64,000 bases of DNA from Pistacia vera (taxonomy: Eukaryota > Streptophyta > Magnoliopsida > Sapindales > Anacardiaceae): assembly GCF_008641045.1 (NCBI RefSeq), contig NW_022196514.1:310001-374000 (forward strand), written 5' to 3'. The notes under the pieces are model-generated. The model had not been told where the DNA came from. It saw only the letters and a list, made by a program, of their open reading frames with translations, and made no database searches. This document shows positions 1 through 13,400 of this stretch, piece after piece (position 1 is the stretch's first letter; each line of letters starts with the position of its first letter). The position numbers and the translations under genes were made by a program.

Positions 1-262
1 ATATTTTTAGTTACGGAATTAGTATATAAAGGGAGGGGAGTTTAGGGAAGGGGAGGATATTGTTCAAAGGGTCATTAAGGGAGGTCCCCAGCTCCTCGAA
101 CTGCTGGGAATTATCTGTTCTTTTGGTTTGTTGTTGTTTCCATTTTGTTCTGTTAAAATCTCATTTCTATTCAATCAATACAATACGGTTTTAATTCTAG
201 AATTGGACTGCCATTTCTGCGTTTTGGACTGTTTTGTGGCTGGGTTTGTTTTAAATTGACAG
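1..262 (+). mobile_element. LTR relic, plus orientation, cut by window start
   Basis: This is the 3' part of a retrotransposon long terminal repeat. It has a TATA-like site (TATATAAAGG, near 25-34), a polyadenylation-rich stretch near 165-190, and a close match in opposite orientation at 279-379. The left end lies outside the window. The family is not identified, and no internal retrotransposon domain is present. Confidence 0.5.
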
Positions 263-546
263 AGGTTCTCATCAATGAGTTCGAGGAGTTGGGGACCTCC
301 CTTAATGACCCTTTGAACAATATCCTCCCCTTCCCTAAACTCCCCTCCCTTTATATACTAATTCCTTAACTAAAAATATTCCTCCCACTAACAACTTGAT
401 TCCCCATCACGTGAATATTTTCCAACCAACTCCCACTAGCACACATGTCCACTCACAACCAGCATCCTACTGCCCTTATGCCTTTTATGCCCTTTATATT
501 GATAGATTTTACTAATGGGAGGTCTCATCACTTTGTCTAGTCAACA
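263..546 (-). mobile_element. LTR relic, inverted relative to 1-262
   Basis: Read on the minus strand, it starts TGTTGACTAG at 546, runs through a U3-like region, and reaches the same TATA-containing block as 1-101 (about 100 bp with two mismatches seen). It ends without a clear LTR terminus near 263-280. The two relics lie in inverted orientation, in or beyond an intron of the zeaxanthin epoxidase gene. Confidence 0.5.
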
Positions 547-742
547 TAAATTTCTTGTTATGCCCCCGGAACAGACTACATATATATGAAAAAATATACA
601 AAATAGGAAACAAACAAAACTTCTATTGCTTATATGATAACGGGAACCACTTTTAGCATGGTAAGAAATATTGATAACAGTATAATTTCTGTCAACAGTC
701 ATAAAAGGGTATAGAAAATAATCAAACTAAAGCAAGGTATAC

Positions 743-3700
743 CTCAATGGCCATGCATCCGCCTTGCCCCATATTTGGCTGCATGGCATGGACAGAGTCC
801 CCAAGCAAAGTAACACGACCCTTTCCCCAAGTGAATACAGGCGTCCTGTCATAAATGTCACGTCGAAGAATTGCTTCTTCATCTGTAGCAACTATCAAAT
901 CTATCACGTTATCACACCACCCCTCAAATATTTTCAGCAACCTTTCCTTTTTACCTGTCAAAATATGAAACAGAGGTGTATTCATACAATGAAGAATCAC
1001 TGCATTCAACATTTAAATCCTTGTCTCTGATTTTTTATTCTCTGAAAAAGAAGATTTTCTTGATGCCATCTGTTCAATTATGGCTGAATCCTACTTCAAA
1101 TAATGCATCTTCAATAACTGGAAATGTGATTCAGTTAAAAAAGGAGTATACATTAAAAGTTCTTTCAGGGTTCATCTTACTCCACATATGGATACAGAAT
1201 ACTACAACACATTTATCAATTACCATGAAAATTAGCCGGACATATAACAATTCTTTTTTTTGAAGAAAATATAAATTTTTGCGAGCCCCTCTTTGTCTAG
1301 ACCATCAATTACTGAAAATCCTTATGTACTGCATCTGGTAAATCATCCCAGACCATTTCACTTTCATCTCTTTCAGTTTCAGGATTTCTTGGTTAATCCC
1401 TTATCATTTAGTTGATGGAATCATATTTCAACAGCTATTTTAAATATTAATTTTGTTTTCCTTCCAAGAAAATTATAAATCAATTATATGATATATGCGC
1501 ATTATACACAGAGTCACACGCTAATTGCCTGCATTTCTCAGTAGAATTTCGGAAAACGCATTGTAAGAATATCTTAAGATTTGGATGAGAATCTACCTCT
1601 TGGGCCATCCACACCACCAGGTGGTTCGTTGTGAAACGCATACCACTGCATTTTTCCAGCCCCCACATCAGAAGAAACAAAGTATTGTTTGTGTCCCAAA
1701 AATACTCGATATCTTCAGAATAGAAGGTCACATGAGTATACACATAATGCAGCTAAACACATATTTAAGAATAAAGAAATATATGAAGAATATAAGGAAA
1801 GAAAGAAAGCATAACCCACATTTCAAAAGATAGCCTAAGGAATACAATGAAGAAAGAAAGGTAACACCAAGTATTTAAAACATACCCCACAGTCTCGATA
1901 TCAACAGGCACAAAATCTGCAATACCAGTATAACAGGTGTAGCCTGAGTAGGTGGCCTCCTTTGGCCCAAATAAGTTTTTCCTCACCTATACACAAGAAA
2001 ACAATTTTGTAAGATTTCCAAGATGAAGAAGAAAATCACAATGAATACCAATTTGACAACAACTGTCCATCCGCAATGGGAAAAAGAAAAACTATTATCA
2101 TATATCTTAGGTACAATCATACCTTCGACCATATTCCATCAGCTCCAACTAAAAGATCACCTTCACAGCACTGTCCATTTTCAAGCACTACAGTAACCTA
2201 AGCTCGTAAATAACATAAGTACAAAAGCATAAAATGTCATCATCAAGGAATTCAAAAGAGCTACCACAAAAAAGCAGATTATCAAATGGATGATCTCCAA
2301 CCAATCAGCAGCTACATTACCTTATCTCCATTATCCTCAAAGTTAACAACATTACTGTCGTTCAAAATAATTTCCTCCCCAACTGCACGAGCGAGGATTT
2401 GTTGCAAAGTCATTCGGCTGATTACCCTTGTCACTGGAAGCCCCCTTTCTGCTGCAGGAGTGAAAGTATCAAACTTGATGTACCTGATAACCATGAAGTA
2501 TTCAATGTGATTAGATGCAAATAATTAACATTTCCCCACAGAAACAGTCAATATAACATCCTATGTGGACTCTAGATAACGACAAAGTCTATAATACCAC
2601 GGTGGTACGGCTGACGTGGTACCACAAGACAATGCATGTATACCAACTAGTTATTACATTTAATGACTACAAATCATAATTAATTTAAAGATACAGGAGA
2701 GAGAAAAACTTCAGAAGTGGCATAAATTCACTGGAGGGTGGTAATACCACGTTGTATCCTAATATCACTTGCCATTAACAGGTAATTAGGTGTATTTGGT
2801 CCATTAATCAAGTTCCAACTTTATTGTTTGGGAAATAAACCTCATCATTCTCTAGCCAACAATTGATCTCATTTGGAAGTACAATTACTAGAATAAATCA
2901 AATGAACAACATGGCCAATTCTTAAACTTAAATAGACTTGACAGCACTAGTTGCAGCTTTTTAGTTTTTTTCCCAGTTTTACTTGGCTACTAGGTCTTGT
3001 ATGGTTGGATTTTCTATTACCAAAGATTTCTGACACACTAATTGTTTTCCCACAGCCAAGAATCATTCCACTGCCATCAAATATGGAGGTCTCCAAACGT
3101 ATTCAATACATCATGTTATCTTTGTTTACTTCAATTAGTGTATTTTAATATTTGATTCAAAAACCTATAGTAAAACAAACTCAACAGTTCTACTGATCCT
3201 AGACTCCCACAAAGTTTGTTGGGTACAACCAAATAAGGTATATAAACAGCTAATGTTTCTATCAAAATGACCTTTTTGATTCATTTTTGTATTTCCGGGT
3301 TTTCCAGATAAAAGGAATCCTCGAAATCATGGACAAAAAACACCTTGAATAAGTTCTTTGCCCAAATAAACCTCAAATAATTAATGGTCTAAATTATCAC
3401 TCAACAACTAAAAAGTAAAAACCCAACTATAAGAGGAATGTTGAGTCCTACTACACACCTAAGCTTTTGCACTGTATATACTTTTCATTGACAGACTTCC
3501 ACCATGAAGTGCAGAACAACATTAGAACCATCTAAATGGCTTTAAACTGATCAATCAAACACAAGTCCATCAAATTCAGTGGAGATATATCTCGTAAGGA
3601 TTAGAAATTAGATAATCAAACACGTACTCCGTGCATGTTTCAAACAAACCACTATAAAATCAAAATGCAACCAAGTTAAGAAGCAAAAATGACATACCAA

Positions 3701-4200
3701 TTACCAGAAACTCCATCAACCAATCCATTAATTCTATCACCAGTAACACACCCAGCTCTCATAACTTCCTCAGCAACATCCAAATCAATAGCCTCCAAAG
3801 CAGCCAATGCATTGCTTTGTATCTGAATTGGGCCCCTGTACTGACCTTCTCCTCTTATAGCACTCACATCTTTCTCAAACACAACTACTTCAAATCCCTT
3901 CTTCTTAGCAGCCAAAGCAAAAACCAGCCCCCCAATCCCACCCCCAGCAACTAAAATCTTCAACTTCTTCTTTGTCTGCAACCCAGCAGCTTCACTATCC
4001 TTTGTTGGAGACTCAGTCACTGTAGCTCTCACCTGTGCAAGTTTGTTTCTTTTTCCACTTGGGTTGGTTCTCAAGTGGTAGTTATAGTTATAGTTAATAT
4101 AACGTGAGAATTCTGCTGAAGAGTCTTTATATGGCAAGTGGGTTCTTGAGAAAAGTATTGTGGAAGGATTCAGTGAGTTGTAGAACACAGCTGAAGCCAT
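743..4200 (-). CDS. ZEP: Zeaxanthin epoxidase, exons 1-6 (3' part missing from window)
   Basis: Plastid FAD-dependent monooxygenase. It epoxidises zeaxanthin through antheraxanthin to violaxanthin, in the xanthophyll cycle and upstream of abscisic acid. Exons by splice sites: 3698-4200, 2321-2483, 2123-2197, 1886-1986, 1597-1712 and 743-954. Together they give 390 codons with matching phases. An Rossmann GGGIGG FAD motif is near residues 85-91, and the family GDSVHAMQPN FAD motif is in exon 6. The N-terminal ~70 residues are rich in Ser, Thr and Arg, as in a chloroplast transit peptide. I chose the Met at 4200 (MASAV), which fits the family start; an in-frame Met at 4233 would add 11 residues. 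The family is about 660 residues, so the C-terminal half and FHA domain should lie left of the window or be lost. LTR relics sit just beyond exon 6. The exons present carry no lesion. Confidence 0.93.
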
Positions 4201-5633
4201 TCTTGTTTCAGAAATACAGATACCTGTGGCCAACTTTAGTTATAACTTTTTTTCTAACATAAGGAGATATATGTGGGGTTACCGGGTTAGAGAAAATATA
4301 AGGCAGTCCAGGAAATCGAAGCAACAAATTCCTACACCAATCATGGTGCTTGTGGTGCCATGTGTCAGTGGCATGAATTCACACTTCACATTTGATGGTG
4401 CCAATTGCCAAACGAGAAATATCTTATTGACAGATGTTTATGTCTCTGTGGTTCTCCTGTCCTGTCACCAATGTTAAGCCCAGGCGTAGAGTCGCAGTTA
4501 GATCTGATACGGTATAGTTGAGTCACTCAACTCGTGCAGATTTCAATAAAAATAAATACTTTAATTCGTATTACAAATACATTCTTATTTGATACCAAAC
4601 TACGAGGTTGTCTTGTAATAAAAATACTCCAATTTTTTTTTCGTTTTAATCAAAAACTTGAATATGATCATCTTAATAGGTTATAGTCCCAAAATATGTT
4701 GTTGATAGCAGATCATTCATTAACAGATATAGACACATGGAATTGGGGTAGGTATATGTGCTTTAATTTGACGATAAGATTAGAATTTAAAGAGCAGCAG
4801 CATCCACTAAGCAGATGATAGTGGGTTTGATAATTGATTAATTACGTGATTAGTGTTATTTGCCATGTGGCGTTTGAAAATTTTATTAGCACGAAACAGT
4901 TGATTTGTATCCCAAAAAACATAAAGGAATAAATGTTCAAGTAGTGGTACTGGTAGTGCATAGCAGGCGGTGGATTAACATTGTCGTCTGTGCAGTCACG
5001 AGTGGGAGGACAAGTCGGTGGAGGTCAACTTTATAAAGTTTTCAGTATCTCTTCTCTCCAATACCATTGCCCATTGGTTGTTGTTGGAGCCAACGCAGTT
5101 TTGGATATCTCTCCAATACCATTGGTTATTGGTGGGCCTACTCGGGTCAGCATTTAACTATGGTCATTGTCACAGTCACAGACGTGGCTAGTTTTAGGGG
5201 CATAAATAGCATAACGTACTCTAATTTCTTCATTCTTTCCTTCTTGTTATAAATCGGTGTTTGATTTTTTTTTTTTTTTTAAGAAATAGATTTAATTTTA
5301 GGTTAAATATTACATATTTTTTTGTGAATAAAAAAAACTAAATTTAAGTTGTCTTTGTATTACATCATTATTAATTATATCATAAAGGAAGGAGGGTGCT
5401 ATGGACAATCTTGCACCCCATTTCTAAAATAAATAGTATATATATTTCTTTCTCTTTTTTAAATAGATCCACGGTTGTATCTACCACTTATCAAAATAGA
5501 AAATATCTATAATTGAAGGTATAGATCCAAGTGAAATAGTTCGTATTATCTATTAGAGTTTTTAAGAATGATATATATTGAAATCTTTAATTAATTATGA
5601 TTATGCAAAATATTTAATATGAAAAGTTTTTAT
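4201..5633. other. Intergenic, presumed ZEP upstream region
   Basis: AT-rich DNA upstream of the ZEP start. A short imperfect repeat with CTCTCCAATACCATTG occurs near 5053 and 5111. No coding exon, RNA gene or clear promoter element is recognised. The ORF-like stretches here have no family resemblance. Confidence 0.4.
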
Positions 5634-6643
5634 GATGTGTTTGGTTAAGAGAATATTATATTACCAAAAACGTTATATTTATGGAAAGATAGATTACCGA
5701 GAATGTCTAGGGAAATATGTTTGGTTGATTGAAATAAATTAGCAGATATATTATATTATTATGTTTGGTTAGGAGGAATAAATTGATAGGTATGTTATAC
5801 AAATTATTAAATTGCCCTCATTTTAAATATTAATATAATATTATTTTTTGAATAGTTTTTTTAACCCCTTACATTTCAGATTTAGCTAAAATACCACAGC
5901 AATAAAAAAAGTTTGGAACTTAAAAAAAACATCCTCACTCACCCTAAGTCACTGTTGGTCGCTAGTCACCATTGTCGACAGTCGACGAAATAGCGCACGA
6001 CCAATCAGATCTGGTCAACCGTGCACCAATATGGACGCTTCCAACCATATCAATGGCCAAGAAATAGCAGATGGTCGTGGATCTGGCCGAAAAAGACCAG
6101 ATCTATTATGGTTGTTTTCGACCAGATCAATGATCGTTAATGGTCAGATCTACGACCATATCGACGCACGACAACCATTTCTGTCAACTTTCGGTGACTC
6201 CCAGCAACGGACGGCGATGGTTGGCTAGCTGTCGGCGGTGCGGTGGTTGGCCAACTGTTGGAGGTGGTGGCTAGCGAGCGGCGGTAGTCCTGAGTGACCT
6301 GCAATTTGTTTTAAATATAAGGACATTATTGACCAAAAACTTAATTAAATAGGGAAAAAATTGTAATGATAGATTCATGTAAATTAATTTCAAATTAAAG
6401 GCATTATTGTCCAATAATTTTAATAAGGGGTAAAATTGTAACAAAAATAAGATTATCAAATAATCTTAAATTACTTAAAAAAATTGAGGTAATCAGATTA
6501 CCTCCTATATTACCAACAATAATTACTATTAGTTTTGGAAGATGATTAGAATCTTATATTACTTGACAACTAAACATGGTAATTAAATAATATAAGATGA
6601 CATTACTTGAGTAATCTCCTATTACCTCCAATCAAAAGCACCC
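5634..6643. mobile_element. Non-autonomous TIR element with GATCTGG-rich core
   Basis: The left end reads GATGTGTTTGGTTAAGAG and the right end, reversed, reads GGGTGCTTTTGATTGGAGG. These are imperfect terminal inverted repeats of the GGGTGTGTTTGG type common in PIF/Harbinger relatives. The core near 5990-6290 is rich in GATCTGG and its complement and resembles the cores at 16600-16950, 32320-32700 and 63480-63700. The target duplication is not clear, so the exact ends are tentative. No transposase. Confidence 0.45.
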
Positions 6644-7102
6644 TAAAGGTGAGGGAAAAAAATAAATAAATAAATGGTCCATAGTTGAGCATACGTGTGA
6701 AATCCCTTGTCTCGGAGAGAATGAGTTGGGCCTGGAGTTCATTGTGAGAAGTTAGAAAGGCTTGAAAAGATCCATCCTCTCGCTATTTGTTTTAAGTTTT
6801 AAATCCAATCCACACCACGTAATTTAATTTATTTTGATCAAACACTTAACATGAATTCACCACAAATTACAACAATGATAGTGATTTCAATTTAAAATCA
6901 AATTCCTTTTCAATAGCCTCACTATCATACAAATTTATTGAAGAAAAATCTTAAACTTATTAATTCAAAAATGTTTTTACAAATATAAAAATAAAAGAAA
7001 ATTGTGTATGTATGGTGATGCATGTTGATGACATGTGGACATGGGAACTTCCATGTGGAGATGCTATGCTGATTATTAAAAAAGATTTTATTATGAGGTT
7101 GA
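6644..7102. other. Intergenic, nothing recognised
   Basis: AT-rich sequence between two transposable elements. No coding similarity, repeat array or RNA gene seen. Confidence 0.4.
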
Positions 7103-7111
7103 TTTTAGCTT

Positions 7112-8896
7112 TGGCCAAACGACATCCTCCCACCCAAACTTTGCCTTAAAGACATTTTACTATCCAAAAGTTTGAAAATGACAAACACCTACCTTCCGTC
7201 AAGTTCTATTAGTGAATTTCGTCTCCTAACAAGATATAGTAACAGAAAAGACTAAAATGCCTTTAAAAGTTTGACTTCATATTTTTTTATTAATTTATAT
7301 CAAGTCAACTAATTCAATTACATAAATACCCACCTCCTTTAAATTAAATTACTGGTTTGAATGGGTTGAGTTGACACAACACAAAAAGATGGTTGGGGTT
7401 TTTTATCAAACAGTTGGGGACAGGTGGTTGTGGTGGGCGAACAGCGAGGGTGGAGGTTGCTGGCGGCATGTGGTGGTTGCGGGTTGTCTTAAAAACAAAT
7501 CAAACACTCCAAATCAACAACAATCAACCTCCAATCCCAACTATAAATCAAAATCCAATCTCCAACCCTAACTCAAAACAATTAACCAAATCAAACCTTA
7601 AAACGCTTTTTGTTTTGTATGTACAAAACAAAATATAGAAGAAGAAAAGAACAAAATACAAAGAAGAAAAGCACAAAGAAAGCTCAACTTTTATCAAAAT
7701 GTGCCAATGAAGAAGATGAGGATGAAGTGGAAGTAGCAGTCAATATGGGCAGTGATTGATGATGACAAGTACATTTAGGATTGTGAACAACCCTTTTCCC
7801 TGTAACGTCGAGTTTTGAGCAAAATACACAATATCGCCTGCGAAATTCTTCGGTTTGCGTTTCATCGAAATCATCGTTGTCTTCATCTGTGTTTTTGTCT
7901 TCGAAATCTTCCTCTACTTCGATTCTTCTTTGATGAGATGTCTTGTACATCAACCCAAACATTGGGATCTCCATTAGAAATTTGTCGATGATATTATCGT
8001 TGTACCACTGGTTTACTTTGTCTGGAAACATCAGGGATGCAACAACTACTGCTGAACCTATCCCAAATGCAATTCCAATAACTATGAACTGTAAACAAAT
8101 TCTTTACTTAAAGTTGGTGCTGAACATTCTGACTTGCTGGAATTGTGCAATTATTTGTCAAAGAAGGGCCATATAATCCTTCATTACCCACAAAAGATGT
8201 TGATGAAAATAATTTGGAGCTGAGTACCTGATGGTATCTTTCCCACAAAGTGATTATTTGAGAGATTCGGGAATGAGAGGAAATTTAGGCTTGCAAGTTG
8301 TAAAGGGATTTCCCCACTCAAGTCGTTTACTGAGAGGTCGAAGGACTCCAACTGTTGCAAGTTGATTTAAAAAAAATCATATAAATTCATTAATCTCTCT
8401 TCTCCATCTACTAATTGGAAGCTTCTACTATTCAATTCCCAACTACTCCATCATGTCTTCCAATTCAACTCTCTGACTTATAATTAACATAATAAATTTT
8501 AAAAACAATTGAGGCACTTGGATGGGTAAGAAGGCGCAAATCCGACGGCTGGGGCTGGTTGTTGGCAGGCATATGGCTAGAAAGGGTGGGGAGAGTGGAA
8601 GGGTTGTTGACTAGGAGATGTCGGCTGTCGGAAAGGCAGCGAAATTCTGGCGGAGATATCGAGAGTAGAGGAAAGGGAGATGAAGAAGAAGAAGAAGATG
8701 GGAGGAGGAGGGGACATGAGAAGAAGAAGGCTTTTTTTCAAGATTTTTCGGCTGATTGCAAAATTATCATACTGTCCTTTATCAGACAGAATTCACTAAC
8801 AGAACCTAACAGAAGGTGGGTCTTTGTCATTTCCAAACTTTTTGGGTAGTAAATTGTCTTTAAGGCAAAGTTTGGGTGGGACGATGTCGTTCGACA
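7112..8896. mobile_element. Pack-MULE (Mutator-like element) carrying an RLP gene fragment
   Basis: A 1785-bp element flanked by a perfect 9-bp direct repeat, TTTTAGCTT, at 7103-7111 and 8897-8905, the size typical of Mutator transposition. The ends form long terminal inverted repeats of roughly 130 bp (7112-7245 and 8760-8896) that share AACGACATC near the tips and a long near-identical stretch containing CACCCAAACTTTGCC. There is no transposase. The interior holds the 3' end of a receptor-like-protein gene on the minus strand (7684-8375) and a GC-richer stretch at 8520-8740. Long TIRs, a 9-bp duplication and captured host coding sequence together define a Pack-MULE. Confidence 0.85.
7684..8375 (-). 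pseudogene. 3' fragment of an LRR receptor-like protein gene, captured and broken
   Basis: Encodes the C-terminal portion of a plant receptor-like protein, a plasma-membrane LRR receptor without a kinase. From 8375 downward: a last LRR (LSVNDLSGEIP, then LSNNHFVGKIPSGTQLQ), the family juxtamembrane motif FVGNEGLYGPSL, a membrane segment (IVIGIAFGIGSAVVVASLMF), then a short acidic cytoplasmic tail ending with RRYCVFCSKLD and CTCHHQ, a tail seen in RLPs. A frameshift lies between the GTQLQ and FVGNEGLYG motifs (near 8205-8215), and a stop falls between that motif and the membrane segment. The N-terminal LRRs and signal peptide are absent. It lies wholly inside the MULE at 7112-8896. The intact tail ORF is 7684-8031. 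Confidence 0.85.
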
Positions 8897-8905
8897 TTTT
8901 AGCTT

Positions 8906-10407
8906 AAAGAAGAAGAAACAATGAATATAGGGTAGCTGTTGTACAGGTTGAACGTTAGTTCCATTTCCCAATAAACAAACAGCAGTTGAAGGGATAAAAT
9001 TTATAAACGAACATGAGTGTAGGTGCATCTGCAAATGCAACTTCATGGAAAGTATCAAGTTTCTTCCATGAATGAATACTGAACATGATTTTTGTCTCAC
9101 CTCAACATTTTACTTCAATTAAATAAGAAACCACAACAGCCTTGCATGGTTATATATGATTACACAACATGAATATCAATAGAAATTACTTCAAAATTCT
9201 CTTACTTAAACATCATTAATCTCCACCAGACACCCATTTACACTCACAACTGAACTTCTGCTTCATTATGAAAGCCTTTAATTTGTCTCAATATCTCCCC
9301 CCAATTCGCCAAATCTTAATAAAACTCCTCTTGTCATGTTGGTTGACTAAATGTTACCCAAGTCCAGTCAATGATTCAATAGTAGTAATAGACACAAGTC
9401 ATACTCACTTAAATGCATCTATAGTTTCGATATTCGCAACATTCATAGTGACTTGCCCAATCCAATGGCCACAATTTACAGTAAGCCAAGAAGCTATTAA
9501 CATACATAGTAATGATGTGGTGTTGCTGCTTGCTGCTTGCCGCTATGACAATAAACACTAACCGACATTCTAAAACAGTAACTCTATTCTCCTTGAAGGC
9601 ACAAAAAAGGCCAACACCGCTTCACTTGTCTTTACGAATCCCAAAACTTTTTAACTTTTTCCCTATCCAAGGAGAGAAGATAAACAAAATATTCGCAATA
9701 TTTTATTTATTAATTATGAAAAAAGATTGAGTAAGTGTGCTATTTTATTTACTGCCAAATGTAACTTCCTAGTTACCATCTTCCTTTTCCTTTCTGTTAC
9801 TTTGTCTAATTCTCACCAGAGATCATTATTGATGTAAGTTACAACAAAACTGTTCAGAAGTGAGCAGTGGGTAGTTTTTTTTTTTTTTTGGTTATGCACA
9901 AGAGTACATTCATGGGAAATGGTATAATACTGTATATTTTACTTTATGGTAAAAGAAAATGTATTGTAGGACAATAATTATGGAAATGGAGCAGGGGGAA
10001 AACTCCACTTGTGAAAAACAAGTTATCAATATAGAGGGATACCTATTGTTCTGTTTAACAAAAATAGCTATCGCTTTGTCTTTCAAGTAATTGTTTAATG
10101 TTGAGATTGTCCACATCCTAATCAAAATTCTCTTGATTTCATGCATCAATTGTTATCATCCCACTCCATGAGCATTGTCCAAATGCAGACAAATATCGGT
10201 ACCATCAATGAAGTTTATGTTCATACCCACCAATGAAAATGATCTAAAATAGCCAGTAAAACCAACAAAGAAACGATTTTTGCCATTATTTCAATTACAT
10301 TACACTTTCCTAGACTGTTTCAAAGCTTCTCTGGCGATGAATAAGATAACAAAGAAAAAAAATGAAAGATCAACTTCACAAGGGCTAATGATAATTTATT
10401 TGGAGAA
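8906..10407. other. Intergenic, upstream of the remorin gene
   Basis: AT-rich DNA with no recognised exons. ORFs at 9268-9561 and 9910-10149 show no family motifs and look like chance frames. The part just before 10408 presumably holds the remorin promoter and 5' UTR, but no specific element can be named. Confidence 0.4.
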
Positions 10408-13400
10408 ATGAAGAAAAATTCAGTTGCTATACAGAGTTTAGGTAATTTTCCAAGTCCTGGAGCTCTAAAGGGATGGAGTTCAAAGCGTGTAGCACACCCA
10501 ACAAGCACCAGCAGCAGCAATAGGCACATAAGTGCTGCTGCTTTGACACCATTTTATAGTGGAAAGACATTGCCTTTTAAATGGGAAGATGCAGAGAGGT
10601 GGATTTGTAGTCCAGTTTTGGTTACAGTCCTATGAAGACTTCTTCACATTCTCAGTTTCAGAGGCGGCCTAAGTCCAAAAGTGGGCCTATTATGCCTCCT
10701 AGCATGGGCCGGTATTCACTTGCTATGCAACTTCTTGATGGTGTTGGTGTAAAGAATTTTATGGCGGCGTCTCCATTTTCGATTGGAGTTTTAGTACCTA
10801 ATGGGGTTTGTGTTAACTATGGTGTTGATCAGGGTTATTTGGTGCAGAGTGAGGGCCATGTAGCCCGTTGCAGTAGTGTACCTAGTTGGTCAGATTTAGT
10901 GAGTGAGAATTCGTTGCCAAGCTCTCAAGGTATAGTATTTCCATTCTTTGTTATTTTTTTATTCTTGCCTTAATTGCTTTGTGAAGTTAGTTCCCCAATG
11001 TTATATATTGCACATGAATCTAAAGTATGGATGTTATCATGTATTCTTGTTCTTTATCCCCACAAGAGTTTCTTGTAATTAAGAACATATTTCTAGGGCA
11101 TCCATTGTCATAATAAAATATCCCCTATCCGATTAGTTGAACCATCTAATATCAATTCAACTTGGCAAGATCATACTCTTGAATTAATTTATAGATCAAA
11201 TCTGTTTATCTATAAATGTGAGAACTTCGGGTAGATTAGACTAGGTCAGTTGGAAATCTATTAAAGGTTAAGACAACAACAATCCACTTTAGCATCTCCT
11301 TTCACGGAGAAACTTCTTTAGGATCTTCTTCACGGAGAAACTTCTTTAGCATCTCCTTCATGAAGAAACTTGTGATCATTGATTTGTAGAGCTTAAGTGT
11401 GACTTTTTGACATTAAACTGAAACTTTGTCTTAGACATAAAACTGTTACCTGCAAAGATCAAATTAGAGAAGTCACCCACAGTCAAAATACAGTCTGATA
11501 TCATAATTATTGTCAAAGCTTTTTGTTCTCCATGATATAGTTAATAAGTTTAGGTTATGGAATGCAAGTCTTTGTAGCTTATTCACATTAATCTATAAAT
11601 ATTTTCTACATAATAGTACCTCGTGTCTCTTAAGTTTTTATATCTCATATGATTAATTGCTTAAAAACTTGAAATTACTATGAAGTGATTCAGTTACTAC
11701 TGGCTATGAATCATCAATGATAGGACATGTTTATGCAGTGGCACGAAGTTATTTCTCAAAGTTGGTTCTGTCGTAGTAACTTTTGTTACCTCAGTAAGCT
11801 AAAACATTTAGTCAGCCAATCTTGCAGGATGGTGGAATTTCAGTCTTACAGATGAAAATTGATCCTTGTGAATTATGATGTAATTACACTTCAAAAGATA
11901 AGAGATATGTTAAATGTCAGTGGTGGAAAGTGGTGTTAGAACTCCATTTATCCTGTGTTTAACTAAAAATCTATCCTAGAATGTCCCTCTATCATGTGCA
12001 ACATATGTTGTTGCAGCACACCTACACGAACTTTGGTCAAACTTTGTTTAATTGTTTTCCTTCCAAAAATGGCTTAGTGTAAATAATACTGTTTTAGTTA
12101 TGAGTATCAATTGATGAAACTTCTACTTTGATCTTCTGATTTTGCCCACCTGCTTTAATTTTTTGAGTCTAACTTGATAATAATGTTGGATTAAACATAC
12201 AAATGAGAAGCTTGATGAAATCTTGGATGCCGAAAACACAGTTTCTCATGTGCCTTCACGAAGAGATATGGCTACACAAATGAGTCCTGAGGGAAGTTCC
12301 CAGTGATCCCCTACCTCTCCTCATGAACCACAAAGTGATCATCCTGTTAAATTGGAGATTAGGGAAGTGCAGGTAGACAAACGAGCTACCACGATAAGCT
12401 GGTCCAAGAAACATGGATCCAGAATGATTAGGAAATGTGTGCCAGATATTGAGGAATTGTACCAAAATCCTTCTGGCCCTTGTGCTTCATCTTGGGATCT
12501 TTCTGAGGCAACCACTAACATTTCAAAGTATGCTCTGTTTACCTTCTTTCATGTTGTCTACTCCTTTATGAACAACACTTTATGGTATTATGTATGCATT
12601 TGTTTTGTAGCAAAGTTTGACATGTTTATTCAAGCCCAAAATTAGATTAACACCACTGTGCCTTCACTCGTAAAAATAATACGTATCAATATAAAAAGAA
12701 TAATAGAATTTAGTTTAAGTTATACAATTGTAATAAGACTTCTAAGATGTTCCAAAACATTTCATATTTTTCGTGTTTAGCAACATATTGCACTAGGACT
12801 TGGGGTTCAAGTGGTTTGTAATTTAATGAGGCTTGCAGTAGAAAGCCCAAAAGTTTTAGAAATTGCAAATCGTCCTTTTCCAAAGAAATTCTGGTTTCAT
12901 GTGCAGGTTGCGAAGAGAAGAAGCCAAGATCTCTGCATGGGAGAACTTGCAGAAGGCAAAAGTTGAGGCAGCCATAAGAAAACTTGAGGTTTGTAATAAA
13001 CTCAACTTCAGCTTGATAATGTATGGATAGGAATATGCAGACATGTATGTGTATGACACTTTATTTTGACAAACAATGAGGTAATTGAAAGGAAAAGCTA
13101 GCCAAACCATTTCCGTGATATTCCTTGTTCCTTTTTGACAAATTAACATGGCCTTGAAGTATGTTATGCAATTTTCGCCACTTGTAAATTTTGAAGAATG
13201 ATAATATAGTTTATCTATTGCTCATTCTAATGTGATAAGGGTTCATAATCCAGAATTGCCAAAGTAAATTATGGTTCATTGAGTACACCGAGGTATAGAT
13301 GTTAATGTTGTTGGCCTTACTAACTATGTAAGCTTGGTTAAGATGAAACTAGAAAAGAAGAGGTCTCACTCTATGGATAAGATCTTGAACAAGCTAAAAA

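Noticed and set aside
4226..4477. 83-codon frame upstream of ZEP on the plus strand
   Set aside because: No motif and overlaps the ZEP leader region; chance frame.
9268..9561. Open frame of 97 codons upstream of the remorin
   Set aside because: No known motif, no splice support, and AT-rich composition like the surrounding intergenic DNA; treated as chance.
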